Assembly (NCBI RefSeq): GCF_000239815.1
Contig: NZ_CAFK01000344.1
Location: 1-38,188, forward strand
DNA length: 38,188 bases
Direction of reading: 5' to 3'
Source: Bradyrhizobium sp. STM 3843
GTDB taxonomy: Bacteria; Pseudomonadota; Alphaproteobacteria; Rhizobiales; Xanthobacteraceae
Both the position numbers and the translations under genes were made by a program. The number at the start of each line of letters is the position of its first letter. Positions within the stretch are counted from its first letter, which is position 1. The notes beneath the pieces are model-generated. The model was given only the letters and a program-made list of their open reading frames with translations. It did not search any database and was not told the DNA's origin. Positions 7,413-15,918 of this stretch are shown here, piece by piece.

Positions 7413-8450
7413 ATGACCATGCTGCGTGGGGCTCTGCTGCTGTTTTGTCTCCTTCTGAGCGGACGGGCTTTTGCTGAAGATGAGGTGGCGCCGAACCGGA
7501 GGCCGGTGAAGGCGGTCGCGGAGTCCCGATTGCCGGTGGGCGATCGTGGCATTTTGCCGCTTTATGTCTCGGCGGACTGGTCGCACCCGCTGCCCGACAT
7601 CACGCGCGCGGTCGTGGTCCTGCATGGCCGGCTGCGCAATGCCGACGTTTATTATGCGTCGGCCAAAACGGCCCAGGCGGCCGCCGGCGCGGCCGGGCAG
7701 GCGACCATCATGATCGTCCCGCAATTCCTCAGCCAGATCGACATCGAGGCGCGTCAGCTGCCGCCGGACACCTTGCGCTGGACCTTGGAGGGCTGGGAAG
7801 GCGGCGACGCCGCCACTGCGCCGACGCCGGCGAGTTCATTCGAAGCCCTCGATGCCATTCTGGCGCGCCTCGCCGATCGCAACCTGTTTCCGAAGCTGAC
7901 CGATGTCGTGGTGGCCGGCCATTCCGGCGGGGGCCAGGTGGTCCAGCGCTACGCGATCGCGGGGCGCGGCGAAGCGGCGCTGCAGGCCAGCCATATCGCC
8001 GTCCGTTACGTGGTCGCCAATCCCTCCTCTTACGCCTATTTCTCGGCCGAACGGCCGGAGCCAGCGATCGCCGCGTCCTGTCCCGGCTTTGACAATTGGA
8101 AATATGGCATGCAGGCGCGCCCCGAATACCTCGCCGCTGCGACACCGGCCGAACTCGAGCAGCATTACGTGGCGCGGCGGGTGATCTACCTGCTCGGAAC
8201 CCGCGATACCAATCCCAACCATCCGGCGCTCGACAAGAGCTGCATGGCGGAAGCGCAGGGGCCATTCCGCTATGCGCGCGGCCACGCTTATGCCGCGGCG
8301 ATGGCGGGGCGCGACCACGGCACGCCGAATCACCTGCTGTGGGATGTCGAGGGCGTCGGCCATGATGCCGACAAGATGTTGACCTCGGCCTGCGGCCTGC
8401 AGGCGCTGTTCGATCTCCCGGGCTGTCCGGCGGATCATGGTGGCCATTGA
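7413..8450 (+). CDS. Secreted alpha/beta hydrolase
   Basis: A 345-residue protein. The ATG at 7413 has GGGGAG about nine bases upstream and begins a signal peptide (MTMLRGALLLFCLLLSGRAFA). The alpha/beta-hydrolase landmarks are in order: VVVLHGRLRNADVYY (oxyanion strand), VVVAGHSGGGQVVQRYA with the nucleophile Ser in G-H-S-G-G, LLGTRDTNP with a candidate acid, and DVEGVGHDADKM with the catalytic His. The Cys residues in the C-terminal half may form disulfides in the periplasm. The substrate is not predictable; an esterase or lipase-like role is likely. It is transcribed alone, with a hairpin and then tRNA-Arg downstream. Confidence 0.8.
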   Translation: MTMLRGALLLFCLLLSGRAFAEDEVAPNRRPVKAVAESRLPVGDRGILPLYVSADWSHPLPDITRAVVVLHGRLRNADVYYASAKTAQAAAGAAGQATIMIVPQFLSQIDIEARQLPPDTLRWTLEGWEGGDAATAPTPASSFEALDAILARLADRNLFPKLTDVVVAGHSGGGQVVQRYAIAGRGEAALQASHIAVRYVVANPSSYAYFSAERPEPAIAASCPGFDNWKYGMQARPEYLAAATPAELEQHYVARRVIYLLGTRDTNPNHPALDKSCMAEAQGPFRYARGHAYAAAMAGRDHGTPNHLLWDVEGVGHDADKMLTSACGLQALFDLPGCPADHGGH

Positions 8451-8459
8451 AGCGGCGGG

Positions 8460-8511
8460 GAAGGCCCGGTGAGGGCAGACGCGGAGGCTTCCGATCCGGG
8501 CCTTCGTCTGC
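8460..8511 (+). terminator. Interleaved hairpin downstream of the hydrolase, possible terminator
   Basis: GAAGGCCCGG at 8460-8469 is perfectly complementary to CCGGGCCTTC at 8496-8505. A second pair, GCAGACG at 8475-8481 and CGTCTGC at 8505-8511, interleaves with it. The order A-B-A'-B' allows either hairpin alone or an H-type pseudoknot. There is no T tract, so intrinsic termination is uncertain. It lies 10 bases after the hydrolase stop. Confidence 0.4.
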
Positions 8512-8550
8512 TATGAAGCCGGCGCTGCTCCTGCACGTCGTGCCGGATCC

Positions 8551-8627
<77 letters not shown>

Positions 8628-8791
8628 GCTTTCGTTTCAACGAGGGCGCGCAGCTTATGCACCGTCGAACGGAATCCAGCCTCGTCGTCCGAGACCGGCA
8701 GCGTGCTTCGCCGCATAGGCAATTGTGCCGGTGATGGCGGACAGGCCGACGCCGCAACCAATATCGATTGCGGCGCCGTCGCGGGCTCACA

Positions 8792-10507
8792 TCACTGCGC
8801 GAGCGTCCAGGTCTGGGCGGCTGCGCCGGAGGCGGTCGCGGTCAGGAGCTGATTGCCGAGCGAGGTGCCGTTCATTCCGATCACCTCGGTCGGATAGCTG
8901 CGCACCGCGATGGTGCCGGCGGACGCGTCATACTTGAAGCGCTGGTTGTTGTTGCCGGTGCAGGTCCAGATGATGAGCTGGGCGCCGTCGCCATAGGTGC
9001 CGTTGTTGTCGAGACAATAATGCGGATCGGCCATGCTGCGGATCATGCCGGTCTGGTCGTCATAGCTCCAGGTCTGGTTGACACCGCCATTGCACGACCA
9101 TTGGATGACAGCGGTGCCGTCGGCCATGGTGCCGCCATTGACGTCCATGCACAGCGATGAGCTGCGGTTGATGAGGCGCTGAGGCTGGCGCGCCGGCACG
9201 GTGCCGGTGTTCACCGGTGCGTAGACCACGCCGAGCTTGTCCACCTCGTCGCCGGACCGCCCGTGGAAACCTGCGATCTGCCAGCCGGCGGGTGCGGTGT
9301 AGGTGGTGCAGCTTGCGGTCGTGGCGCCGCCCGACAGATGGCGTCCGGCACTGGTGGCGAAATTGATGGAGAACACGCGGGTGTGGCCCTGATACTGGTC
9401 GATGCAGAGATTGACCGAGCTCAGCACTTCGCCGTTGCCGAGCGTCAGCGTTTGTGTGGTGCCGCCGGTGCCACCATGCGAGAATACATAGCCGTTCGAG
9501 AGAGCGATCTCGACATGATCGACCCGGTTGCCGGTCTGGATCGTCAGTTGCTTGACCACGGGCGTGGACGGCAGTGCCGAACTGTCATTGTAGCTCGTGC
9601 CATGCGGGCCGCCGAACTGGTCGCTCAGCGCGAAACTGGCTGCCGTCGCATAGGTCCAGTCGACCTCGATCGGATGATGGTCGGACAGCTGCGTGCCGGA
9701 GCTGTCGACGGCGTCCTGATGATCGACATAGGCCTTCGCCTGCAGGCTCAGATAGCCGTTGCCGCGCCAGAGCACCTTGTCGACGATCTCGCAATCCGGC
9801 CGCGCTGTCTGCGTCGGGCCGCACACCAGATCGCCGCTGCCGACAGCAGGCACGCTGCCGCCGCGGATGGTCTGGATCCAGGCATCGCTGAAGCCGCGGT
9901 GCAGGAACTCCCAGATGTTCTGGCCGACACGGGTGTAGCGCGTATTGGTGTCTCCGTAGACCAGGACCGCATTGCCGGCAGAGTTGGCCTCGATATAGCT
10001 GACGATCTGATTCACATCCGAAACGCTGTCGGTGAGATCGGTCGAGGAGGTGCCGGACTGTGCGTGCAGATTGTAGACGTCGAGATAGGTGCCCTCGGCG
10101 AGGCGGACGCGGATCAGCGAAAATCCCTTCGGCGTCAGCGCATCGGAATCGGCGCGGTTGGTCCAGGTGACGCGATCGAGATCATCGAACCAGAAGCTGC
10201 TCATCGTATTGAGCCCGTCACCGATCCCGGCCGTGCCTGAGGTCGGCGTCCGATAAGGGTGGTTGTCGCAGGTATCGTACAGCGCCGCGTGCCAGAGGAA
10301 GTCCTCCTGCACGTTGACGATATCGAACGGCTTGACGTAGCAACTGATGATCTGGGTATGCGTGTTGTCCCAACCGTTATAGGCGGTCGGCGTGCCCGCG
10401 ATGTTGTAGCTCAACGTACTGAATGAGCCGCTGCCGGCATAGGACTGGCTGGATATTAGCATCGCACCGCCAAAGGCGATCGCGCAGGCGAGATGGTGCA
10501 ACTTCAT
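8792..10507 (-). CDS. Secreted DNase I-fold phosphodiesterase with jacalin-like and ricin-type lectin domains
   Basis: A 571-residue protein with a signal peptide at 1-24 (cleavage near SYA-GSG) and a GAGGGGG ribosome site. Residues about 28-288 form an endonuclease/exonuclease/phosphatase domain with a full catalytic set: NVQED (E68), YNLHAQ (H148), VYGDTNTRY (D186, N188), DKVLW (D243) and LSDHHP (D276, H277). Residues about 294-430 look like a jacalin-like beta-prism (QFGGPHGTSYND start, VDHVEIALSNGY, and a late GFHGRSGDEVDKLGVVY). Residues about 445-571 are a ricin-B trefoil with QxW-type repeats (NQTW, NQRF, AQTW) and repeated CMD/CLD strands. This predicts an extracellular nuclease or phospholipase C-like enzyme targeted to glycans. 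The substrate is unknown. It converges on the tRNA gene. Confidence 0.85.
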   Translation of the reverse strand: MKLHHLACAIAFGGAMLISSQSYAGSGSFSTLSYNIAGTPTAYNGWDNTHTQIISCYVKPFDIVNVQEDFLWHAALYDTCDNHPYRTPTSGTAGIGDGLNTMSSFWFDDLDRVTWTNRADSDALTPKGFSLIRVRLAEGTYLDVYNLHAQSGTSSTDLTDSVSDVNQIVSYIEANSAGNAVLVYGDTNTRYTRVGQNIWEFLHRGFSDAWIQTIRGGSVPAVGSGDLVCGPTQTARPDCEIVDKVLWRGNGYLSLQAKAYVDHQDAVDSSGTQLSDHHPIEVDWTYATAASFALSDQFGGPHGTSYNDSSALPSTPVVKQLTIQTGNRVDHVEIALSNGYVFSHGGTGGTTQTLTLGNGEVLSSVNLCIDQYQGHTRVFSINFATSAGRHLSGGATTASCTTYTAPAGWQIAGFHGRSGDEVDKLGVVYAPVNTGTVPARQPQRLINRSSSLCMDVNGGTMADGTAVIQWSCNGGVNQTWSYDDQTGMIRSMADPHYCLDNNGTYGDGAQLIIWTCTGNNNQRFKYDASAGTIAVRSYPTEVIGMNGTSLGNQLLTATASGAAAQTWTLAQ

Positions 10508-10865
10508 TGTTCAAGCCCCCTCAAGGCGTGGTGAAGAGAGCTCGCGACATAGCTCGCGCGATTTATCAGCGCGATGAAGCTTGGAAGACGTTTTGGTTGC
10601 GAGGTGGTCAAAATATGCAGATGCAATTAAAGGTTGTGTTCTTAAATGTCACCGATCCGATCTGCTGGTTCCTCCGGCGCGACCGGTCCGCCCTCCAAGT
10701 CTGATATTCAGGCCGTCCTGGTGCGCCGCAGCCGCGCGTCGAGCGCCCATCGCCTGGTCAGCGTTGAATTGAATTTGGGCGTGACAGCCTCTCGATATAA
10801 TGTACGATACGTCCAGTTATTGGGGGCTGGACGCGACCCAGCCGGGCGGAACGCGGATTTGAAGC
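10508..10865. other. Divergent intergenic region
   Basis: About 360 bases separate the leftward lectin enzyme from the rightward MetX-like gene. Two short open frames occur, but neither has a ribosome site or a familiar product. The section near 10760-10825 is AT-rich and contains the -10-like box listed separately. I see no other structure I can support. Confidence 0.4.
10769..10801 (+). promoter_or_regulatory. Possible promoter for the MetX-like/desaturase pair
   Basis: TATAAT at 10796-10801 is a perfect -10 hexamer 65 bases upstream of the ATG. The best -35 candidate, TTGAAT at 10769-10774, is 21 bases away, which is too far for a strong promoter. The -10 box is the solid part of this call. 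Confidence 0.3.
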
Positions 10866-11897
10866 ATGGCTAACAGCGGCGACTATCAGATCTTCGAAGC
10901 CGGCGACGTGACCCTGCAGTCCGGCCGCGTGTTCCCGTCGTTGCGCCTGGCCTACAAGACCTATGGCGCGCTCAACGCTGCCAAGGACAACGTCATTGTC
11001 TATCCGACGTCCTTCGGCGCGCAACATTCCGACATCGAATGGCTGATCGAGCGTGGCGGCGCCCTCGATCCAGAGCGCTATTTCATCGTCATCCCCAACC
11101 TGTTCGGCAATGGATTGTCGTCGTCACCCTCCAATTCGCGAGGGCAGCTTGGCGAGGCACCATTCCCGCTGATCAGCTACCACGATGCGGTCGCGGTGCA
11201 GCGCCGGTTGCTGGTCGAGCAATTCGGCATCGCCAAAATCGCATTGGTGTACGGCTGGTCGATGGGCGGCATGCAGGCCTATCACTGGGCGACCTGCCAT
11301 CCGGATATGGTGGAGCGCGCCGCCGTCGTCTGCGGCAGTGCGCGCTGCTCGCCTTACAATGCCGTCTTTCTCGAAGCGGTGAAGGCGGCGCTCACCGCCG
11401 ATCCCGCGTTCGAAGATGGCCGCTTCACGCGCAAGCCCGAAGCAGGGCTGCGCGCGATGGGGCGCGTCTATGCGGGCTGGGCGATGTCCTACGAGTTCTA
11501 CCGCGACGAGACATGGCGTGAATCCGGCTTCGGCTCGCTGGAAGATTATCTGGCGGTCAGCTGGGATATGGCCTTCGCGCATCGCGATGCCGATAATCTG
11601 CTAGCGCAGATCGCGACCTGGCAGAACGGCGACGTCAGCCGCTGCGCCGCGTTCGCGGGTGATCTCGATCGGGCGCTTGCAGCTGTCCGTGCCCGCATCG
11701 TGCTGATGCCAGGACAGACCGACCGCTATTTCGATTGGCGCGACAACGAGGCCGAGCTCGGCAGGCTGGTCAATGCCCGCTCTGCCGAACTGCGCCCCAT
11801 CCCTTCGATCCACGGCCATCGTGCCGGCAATCCGATTCGGATTCCGGCGGATCGTGCCTTCATCAACGCGGCGGTCTCAAGCCTTTTGCAGAGCTGA
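10866..11897 (+). CDS. MetX-like alpha/beta hydrolase (homoserine O-acyltransferase superfamily)
   Basis: A 343-residue protein without a signal peptide. The order of motifs follows the MetX/homoserine acetyltransferase group: LRLAYKTYGALN, then YPTSFGAQHSD, then VYGWSMGGMQAYHWA with the nucleophile Ser, a helical lid, PGQTDRYF with the acid Asp, and IHGHRAGNP with the catalytic His. Classical MetX has GGSMGG where this protein has GWSMGG, and the N-terminus is shorter, so true homoserine acetylation is uncertain. A desaturase-family gene starts 19 bases after the stop, which suggests a joint pathway. The ribosome site is weak (a GGA about 11 bases before ATG). Confidence 0.75.
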   Translation: MANSGDYQIFEAGDVTLQSGRVFPSLRLAYKTYGALNAAKDNVIVYPTSFGAQHSDIEWLIERGGALDPERYFIVIPNLFGNGLSSSPSNSRGQLGEAPFPLISYHDAVAVQRRLLVEQFGIAKIALVYGWSMGGMQAYHWATCHPDMVERAAVVCGSARCSPYNAVFLEAVKAALTADPAFEDGRFTRKPEAGLRAMGRVYAGWAMSYEFYRDETWRESGFGSLEDYLAVSWDMAFAHRDADNLLAQIATWQNGDVSRCAAFAGDLDRALAAVRARIVLMPGQTDRYFDWRDNEAELGRLVNARSAELRPIPSIHGHRAGNPIRIPADRAFINAAVSSLLQS

Positions 11898-11916
11898 CAG
11901 GAGCGCGAAGCTTCTC

Positions 11917-12864
11917 ATGAGTTTGGTGCATGCTATCGATACGCCAGCCCGGCAAAAGCCGCTGACCGCGGCGATGCTCCGCGACCTTTCAACGCGGTCC
12001 GATCGGCAGGGCGCGCTGCGCACGCTCAGCCATTATGCCGCGATCGCCGTGACCGGGGCCCTCATCTGGTTGGTCTCCTCGCGCGCCGGCGTTGTCTGGG
12101 CGCTGCCGCTGATCCTGATCCAGGGCTTTCTTGTCGCCTTCCTGTTCATGGCGGTCCACGAGACGGCTCACAAGACCGCGTTCAAGAGCCGAGTGCTCAA
12201 TATCCTGGTCGGCTATGCCTCAGGCTTCGTCATTGCGCTGCCTTACGACTATTACTGCCTGTTCCACTGGGAGCATCACCGCCACACCCAGGACCCTGAT
12301 AAGGACCCGGAGCTGATCGTTGGGCCGAAGCCGCGCAACGAGACCCAGCTTGCGATCGCCTATTCGGGCTTGCGGCAGCTTGCCGGCCGCGTGGTCCTGA
12401 TGCTGGGTCACGCGCTGACCGGAAAGGTGACCGTGCCCTGGGTGCCTGAGAACAAGCGCGCAGCGGTCGTGCGCGAGGCGCGCTGCTATGTCGCGGGCTA
12501 TGCGCTGTTGCTGATCGCATCCGCCGCCCTCCACACGGCGCTGCTGCTATGGATCTGGGTGCTGCCCCTGTTGCTCGGCCAGTTGATCCTGCGGCCCTAT
12601 CTCTATGCCGAGCATACAGGCTGCGATTCGACGCGCAGCGCCTTCCAGAACACGCGCACCACCTACACGACCGCGTTCATGCACTGGTTCGCCTGGAACA
12701 TGCCCTACCACGTCGAGCACCACGCCTATCCGTCGGTGCCGTTTCATGCGCTGTCGCGGCTGAACCGGATCGTGGACGGCGACATCGTCCATCGCGGCGC
12801 CGGCTATGTCGCGGTGACCCGCGAAACCCGGGCGTGGTTTCGCGCGCGTTTCGGTCGGGCCTAG
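11917..12864 (+). CDS. Fatty-acid-desaturase-family membrane di-iron oxidase
   Basis: A 315-residue protein. The ATG at 11917 follows AGGAG at 11899-11903; the frame is open further upstream inside the MetX-like gene but without a better start. The three histidine boxes of membrane desaturases and hydroxylases are present: HETAH at 81-85, HWEHH at 117-121 and HVEHH near 266-270, with an extra AEHTG. Four or more hydrophobic segments surround them. Members of this group act on fatty acids, carotenoids, or amino-acid derivatives such as dihydrorhizobitoxine (RtxC). The substrate here cannot be read from the sequence. It likely forms an operon with the MetX-like gene, and its stop lies five bases from the stop of the convergent TetR gene. 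Confidence 0.8.
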   Translation: MSLVHAIDTPARQKPLTAAMLRDLSTRSDRQGALRTLSHYAAIAVTGALIWLVSSRAGVVWALPLILIQGFLVAFLFMAVHETAHKTAFKSRVLNILVGYASGFVIALPYDYYCLFHWEHHRHTQDPDKDPELIVGPKPRNETQLAIAYSGLRQLAGRVVLMLGHALTGKVTVPWVPENKRAAVVREARCYVAGYALLLIASAALHTALLLWIWVLPLLLGQLILRPYLYAEHTGCDSTRSAFQNTRTTYTTAFMHWFAWNMPYHVEHHAYPSVPFHALSRLNRIVDGDIVHRGAGYVAVTRETRAWFRARFGRA

Positions 12865-12869
12865 CGCGC

Positions 12870-13475
12870 TCACGGCCTCGGCCTGAGCAGCGTGTCGACC
12901 AGCCGTCGGGCGGCCGCGGGCGAAAGCGGGGCGATGCCAAACACATAGCGGTAGAACAGGGTGCCATAGAGCGCGTCATAAAGATCCGCTGGCTGGCCTT
13001 CGGCGGTGATGCTGCCGCCTGTCTGCCCTTCCGCGATGATGTCGACGATGGCGCTGCGGCGGTGCTGCAGATAGCGGGCAAAGAACAACTCGGCCGATCC
13101 GGTGTTGGCGATGCATTCGGACACGACGGCGAGCTGGACGCGGCCGAATTCCCCACGCAGCGCCTCCGCATAGGCGGCGGCATGCCGCCGAAGCCGCGTT
13201 GCCGCATCGCCTGGGCCGGTCAGCGGCAGCGTCTGCGCCGCGCGGTGCAGGAAGGCATCGACCAATAGCGCCTCTCGCGACGGCCACCATTTGTAGATCG
13301 TCATCTTCGAGACCTCGGAGCGCCGCGCGATCGCGTCGATGCTTGCGGCGGCAAGGCCCGCATCCGCCATCAGCGCATAGGCGCTCTCCAGGATGGCGGC
13401 AGTGGCCTCCGTCGAGCGCGGCCGGCCGCGCCGGCTGGACACTTCGGTTTTCTCGGCGGGCGTGCTCTTCGGCAT
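12870..13475 (-). CDS. TetR/AcrR family transcriptional regulator
   Basis: About 201 residues when started at the ATG at 13473-13475 (MPKSTPAEKTEV). The frame is open for 21 further codons upstream, and no start has a strong ribosome site. The N-terminal helix-turn-helix is typical: AAILESAYALMADAGLAAASIDAIARRSEVSKMTIYKWWPSRE, shown here only by its key residues (AAILESAYALM, IDAIARRSEVSK and TIYKWWPSRE). The C-terminal ligand-binding part resembles the TetR_C class with RRSAIVDIIAEGQ. It is convergent with the desaturase gene and divergent from the TPR protein gene. It could control either neighbour; this is inference from position. Confidence 0.85.
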   Translation of the reverse strand: MPKSTPAEKTEVSSRRGRPRSTEATAAILESAYALMADAGLAAASIDAIARRSEVSKMTIYKWWPSREALLVDAFLHRAAQTLPLTGPGDAATRLRRHAAAYAEALRGEFGRVQLAVVSECIANTGSAELFFARYLQHRRSAIVDIIAEGQTGGSITAEGQPADLYDALYGTLFYRYVFGIAPLSPAAARRLVDTLLRPRP

Positions 13476-13661
13476 CGGCGAACGTCCAGTCCCATTGTCT
13501 TGCGTGAGGCCCGTGGCCCGCATGCGCGCAAGCATCATCTCTCAACAAAGCCTTAACAGAAACGCTGCTGCCACGCTTCCTGCTTCACCATTTCCGCGTG
13601 CCTGAAACACTGCGACCGACCGTTAAAGCTTCCGACGAAGGACGCAAGAACGAGCGAGAGC
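13476..13661. other. Divergent intergenic region between TetR and TPR genes
   Basis: 186 bases that should contain both promoters and, if the regulator is autogenous, its operator. I looked for a palindrome suited to a TetR dimer and found none I would defend. Confidence 0.35.
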
Positions 13662-15791
13662 ATGGGTGCGGTGGCGGTCGATCGAATGCTGGTGAAGGCG
13701 GCGGAGCATTACAATGCAGGCCGTCCGCAGCCGGCCGAGGTGCTGTGCAATGACATCCTGACCTCGCAGCCGGACTATCTGCCGGCGCTGCATCTCTCCG
13801 CCGTGATTGCCTTTGCCTCCGGACGCATGACGGAGGGCACTGCGCTGCTCGGGCGTGTGTTCGATCTCGATCCGAACCACGTCCCGGCCTTGGATACGCT
13901 GGGTGATGCGCTCGCCGTGAAGGGCGAGCATGGAGGTGCGATCAAGGCGTTCGCGCGCGCCGCCGCGCTGCGGCCGCATGATGCCACACGCCATGCCAAG
14001 CTCGGTAGCGCATTGCTCGAGCTGTCACGGTTCAGGGAGGCCGAGGCCGCCTATCGCCATGCGCTGTCGCTTGCGCCGAATCTGACGCGCACGCGGTTCA
14101 ACCTCGCGGTCGCGCTGACGCGCCAGCACAAATATTCCGAAGCCGAGCAGGCCTATCGTGCGGTTCTCTTTGGCGATCCGGCCTATCCCGGCGCCTGGGT
14201 CGCGCTTGGGAGCGTGCTGGCCGAGCAGGACAAGTTCGACGAGGCTGTCTCGGCCTATCTGAACGGATTGGGACTCGATCCGAACGATGCCGCGATCCAC
14301 AGCGCACTCGGCGCGGTGCTGTTCAAGCAGGACCAGTTCGAGGATGCGATCGTCCATTTCCGCCGCGCGATTGCGCTTGCGCCGGGTGATATTGCTGCGG
14401 TGGCGCTGCTGGGCCATGCCCTCCATGAGGCCGACCGGCCGGAGGAGGCCGCCGAAACCTACCGCCAGGCCTCGATCCTCGATCCCACCGACGCTGTCGT
14501 GCTGAGCAATCTGGGCGCCTGTCTTTGCCGTCTCGGGCGGCTCGAAGAGGCCGCGGTCGCCTGCGAGCGCGCTTTGGCGCTCAAGCCCGATCACGCGCCG
14601 GCGCATACCAATCTCGGCATCATCTATGAGAACCAGGGTGATGCCGAGGCGGCCGTCGCCGCACACCGGCGTGCCATTGCCGCCGATGCGGCCTATGCCC
14701 GCGGTCACGCCAATCTGGCGGTCGCGCTGCGCAACACCGGGGATCTCGACGAGGCGCTCGCCGCGTCGCATCAGGCGGTTGCGCTTGCGCCGGACAATGC
14801 GCTGACCCGCTACAACCACGCGCATTTCCTTCTGATGTCTGGCGACTTCAAGAACGGCTTCGTCGAGCATCAATGGGGCCGCAGGTGCAGGAGCCTGTCC
14901 GACGGCATGCCGAGCTTCGCCGAGCCGGAGTGGCAGGGCGAGCCGCTCGAGGGCCGCACGCTTCTCCTGTTCGCCGACTATGGCATCGGCGATGCATTGC
15001 AGTTCGTTCGCTATCTGCCGATGGTCGCGGGCAAAGGCGGCTCGATCGTGCTGCAGGTGCAGCCTGCGATCGCATCGCTGTTGCGGCCGATGCCGGGCGT
15101 CGCCGTCGTTGCCCGTGGCGAGCCGCTGCCGCATTTCGATCTGCAGCTTGCGCTGATGGATCTGCCGCGCATCTTCGCCACCACGCTCGAAACCATTCCG
15201 GCCGATATTCCCTATCTGCAGGCCGATCCGGTGAAAGTCGCGCGCTGGCGCGCGGAGCTTGCCAAGACGCCGCGGCTGAAGGTCGGCGTGGTCTGGGCCG
15301 GCAATCCCCGGCACAAGGGCGACGGCCAGCGTTCGCTGGCCGCCGAGGCGGTGCTGCCGCGCCTCGTCACGCCGGGCGCTCAGCTGTTCAGCCTGCAGAA
15401 GGAGCCGCGACCCGCGGATGCGCAGGTCTTGGCGCAGCTCGGCAGCGCAGTCATCGATCTGGCGCCGGCGCTCGGCGATTTCGCCGATACCGCCGCCGCC
15501 GTCGCGGCCCTCGATCTCGTGATCTCGGTCGATACGTCGACGGCGCATCTTACCAGCGCATTGGGGGGGCCGGTGTGGATGCTGCTGCCTTATGCGCTCG
15601 ACTGGCGCTGGCTGCGCGATCGCGAGGACAGCCCCTGGTATCCGACCATGCGGCTGTTCCGCCAGGAGAAGCCGCGGGCCTGGGACGGCGTGCTGGCGCG
15701 CGCCGCTGCCGAACTTGCGCGCGTCGCGGCCGGCCAGCGCGAGCTGCTCTGTCCACAGGCGACGCGGGGAGCTAATCCCACTGCGTCATAA
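13662..15791 (+). CDS. TPR protein with a C-terminal GT9-like glycosyltransferase domain
   Basis: A 709-residue protein. Residues about 5-395 are roughly eleven tetratricopeptide repeats, visible as recurring A-x-x-x-x-x-A-L-x-L-x-P-x-x units such as AIKAFARAAALRP and AIVHFRRAIALAP. Residues about 420-705 resemble the heptosyltransferase (GT9) fold. Landmarks are LLFADYGIGDALQFVRYLP, LKVGVVWAGNPRHKGD, and the donor-site motif ISVDTSTAHLTSALGGPVWMLLP, given here in pieces (ISVDTSTAHL, ALGGPVWMLL). Proteins of this build are common in Bradyrhizobium-like genomes, and protein or polysaccharide glycosylation is a reasonable role. No sugar-synthesis gene is adjacent. The ribosome site is weak (GAGCGAGAG directly before ATG). 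Confidence 0.8.
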   Translation: MGAVAVDRMLVKAAEHYNAGRPQPAEVLCNDILTSQPDYLPALHLSAVIAFASGRMTEGTALLGRVFDLDPNHVPALDTLGDALAVKGEHGGAIKAFARAAALRPHDATRHAKLGSALLELSRFREAEAAYRHALSLAPNLTRTRFNLAVALTRQHKYSEAEQAYRAVLFGDPAYPGAWVALGSVLAEQDKFDEAVSAYLNGLGLDPNDAAIHSALGAVLFKQDQFEDAIVHFRRAIALAPGDIAAVALLGHALHEADRPEEAAETYRQASILDPTDAVVLSNLGACLCRLGRLEEAAVACERALALKPDHAPAHTNLGIIYENQGDAEAAVAAHRRAIAADAAYARGHANLAVALRNTGDLDEALAASHQAVALAPDNALTRYNHAHFLLMSGDFKNGFVEHQWGRRCRSLSDGMPSFAEPEWQGEPLEGRTLLLFADYGIGDALQFVRYLPMVAGKGGSIVLQVQPAIASLLRPMPGVAVVARGEPLPHFDLQLALMDLPRIFATTLETIPADIPYLQADPVKVARWRAELAKTPRLKVGVVWAGNPRHKGDGQRSLAAEAVLPRLVTPGAQLFSLQKEPRPADAQVLAQLGSAVIDLAPALGDFADTAAAVAALDLVISVDTSTAHLTSALGGPVWMLLPYALDWRWLRDREDSPWYPTMRLFRQEKPRAWDGVLARAAAELARVAAGQRELLCPQATRGANPTAS

Positions 15792-15795
15792 GTAT

Positions 15796-15879
15796 CGTCA
15801 TTCCGGGGCAGCCCGTTAGGGCTGAACCCGGAATCTCGAGATTCCGGGCTCGATGCTGTCGCATCGCCCCGGAATGACG
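15796..15879. repeat. Palindromic intergenic repeat, family 1, complete copy
   Basis: The outer arms CGTCATTCCGGGGC and GCCCCGGAATGACG are perfect inverted repeats. Inside lies a perfect 22-base palindrome at 15827-15848 centred on CTCGAG with arms CCCGGAATCTC. The element sits between the stops of two convergent genes and could act as a bidirectional terminator. A truncated relative lies at 31216-31260. Such elements resemble the REP-like repeats I associate with Bradyrhizobium. Confidence 0.8.
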
Positions 15880-15918
15880 CCGAAGTAAGCCATGTCTCGT
15901 GCTTGTGACGCAGTAAGA

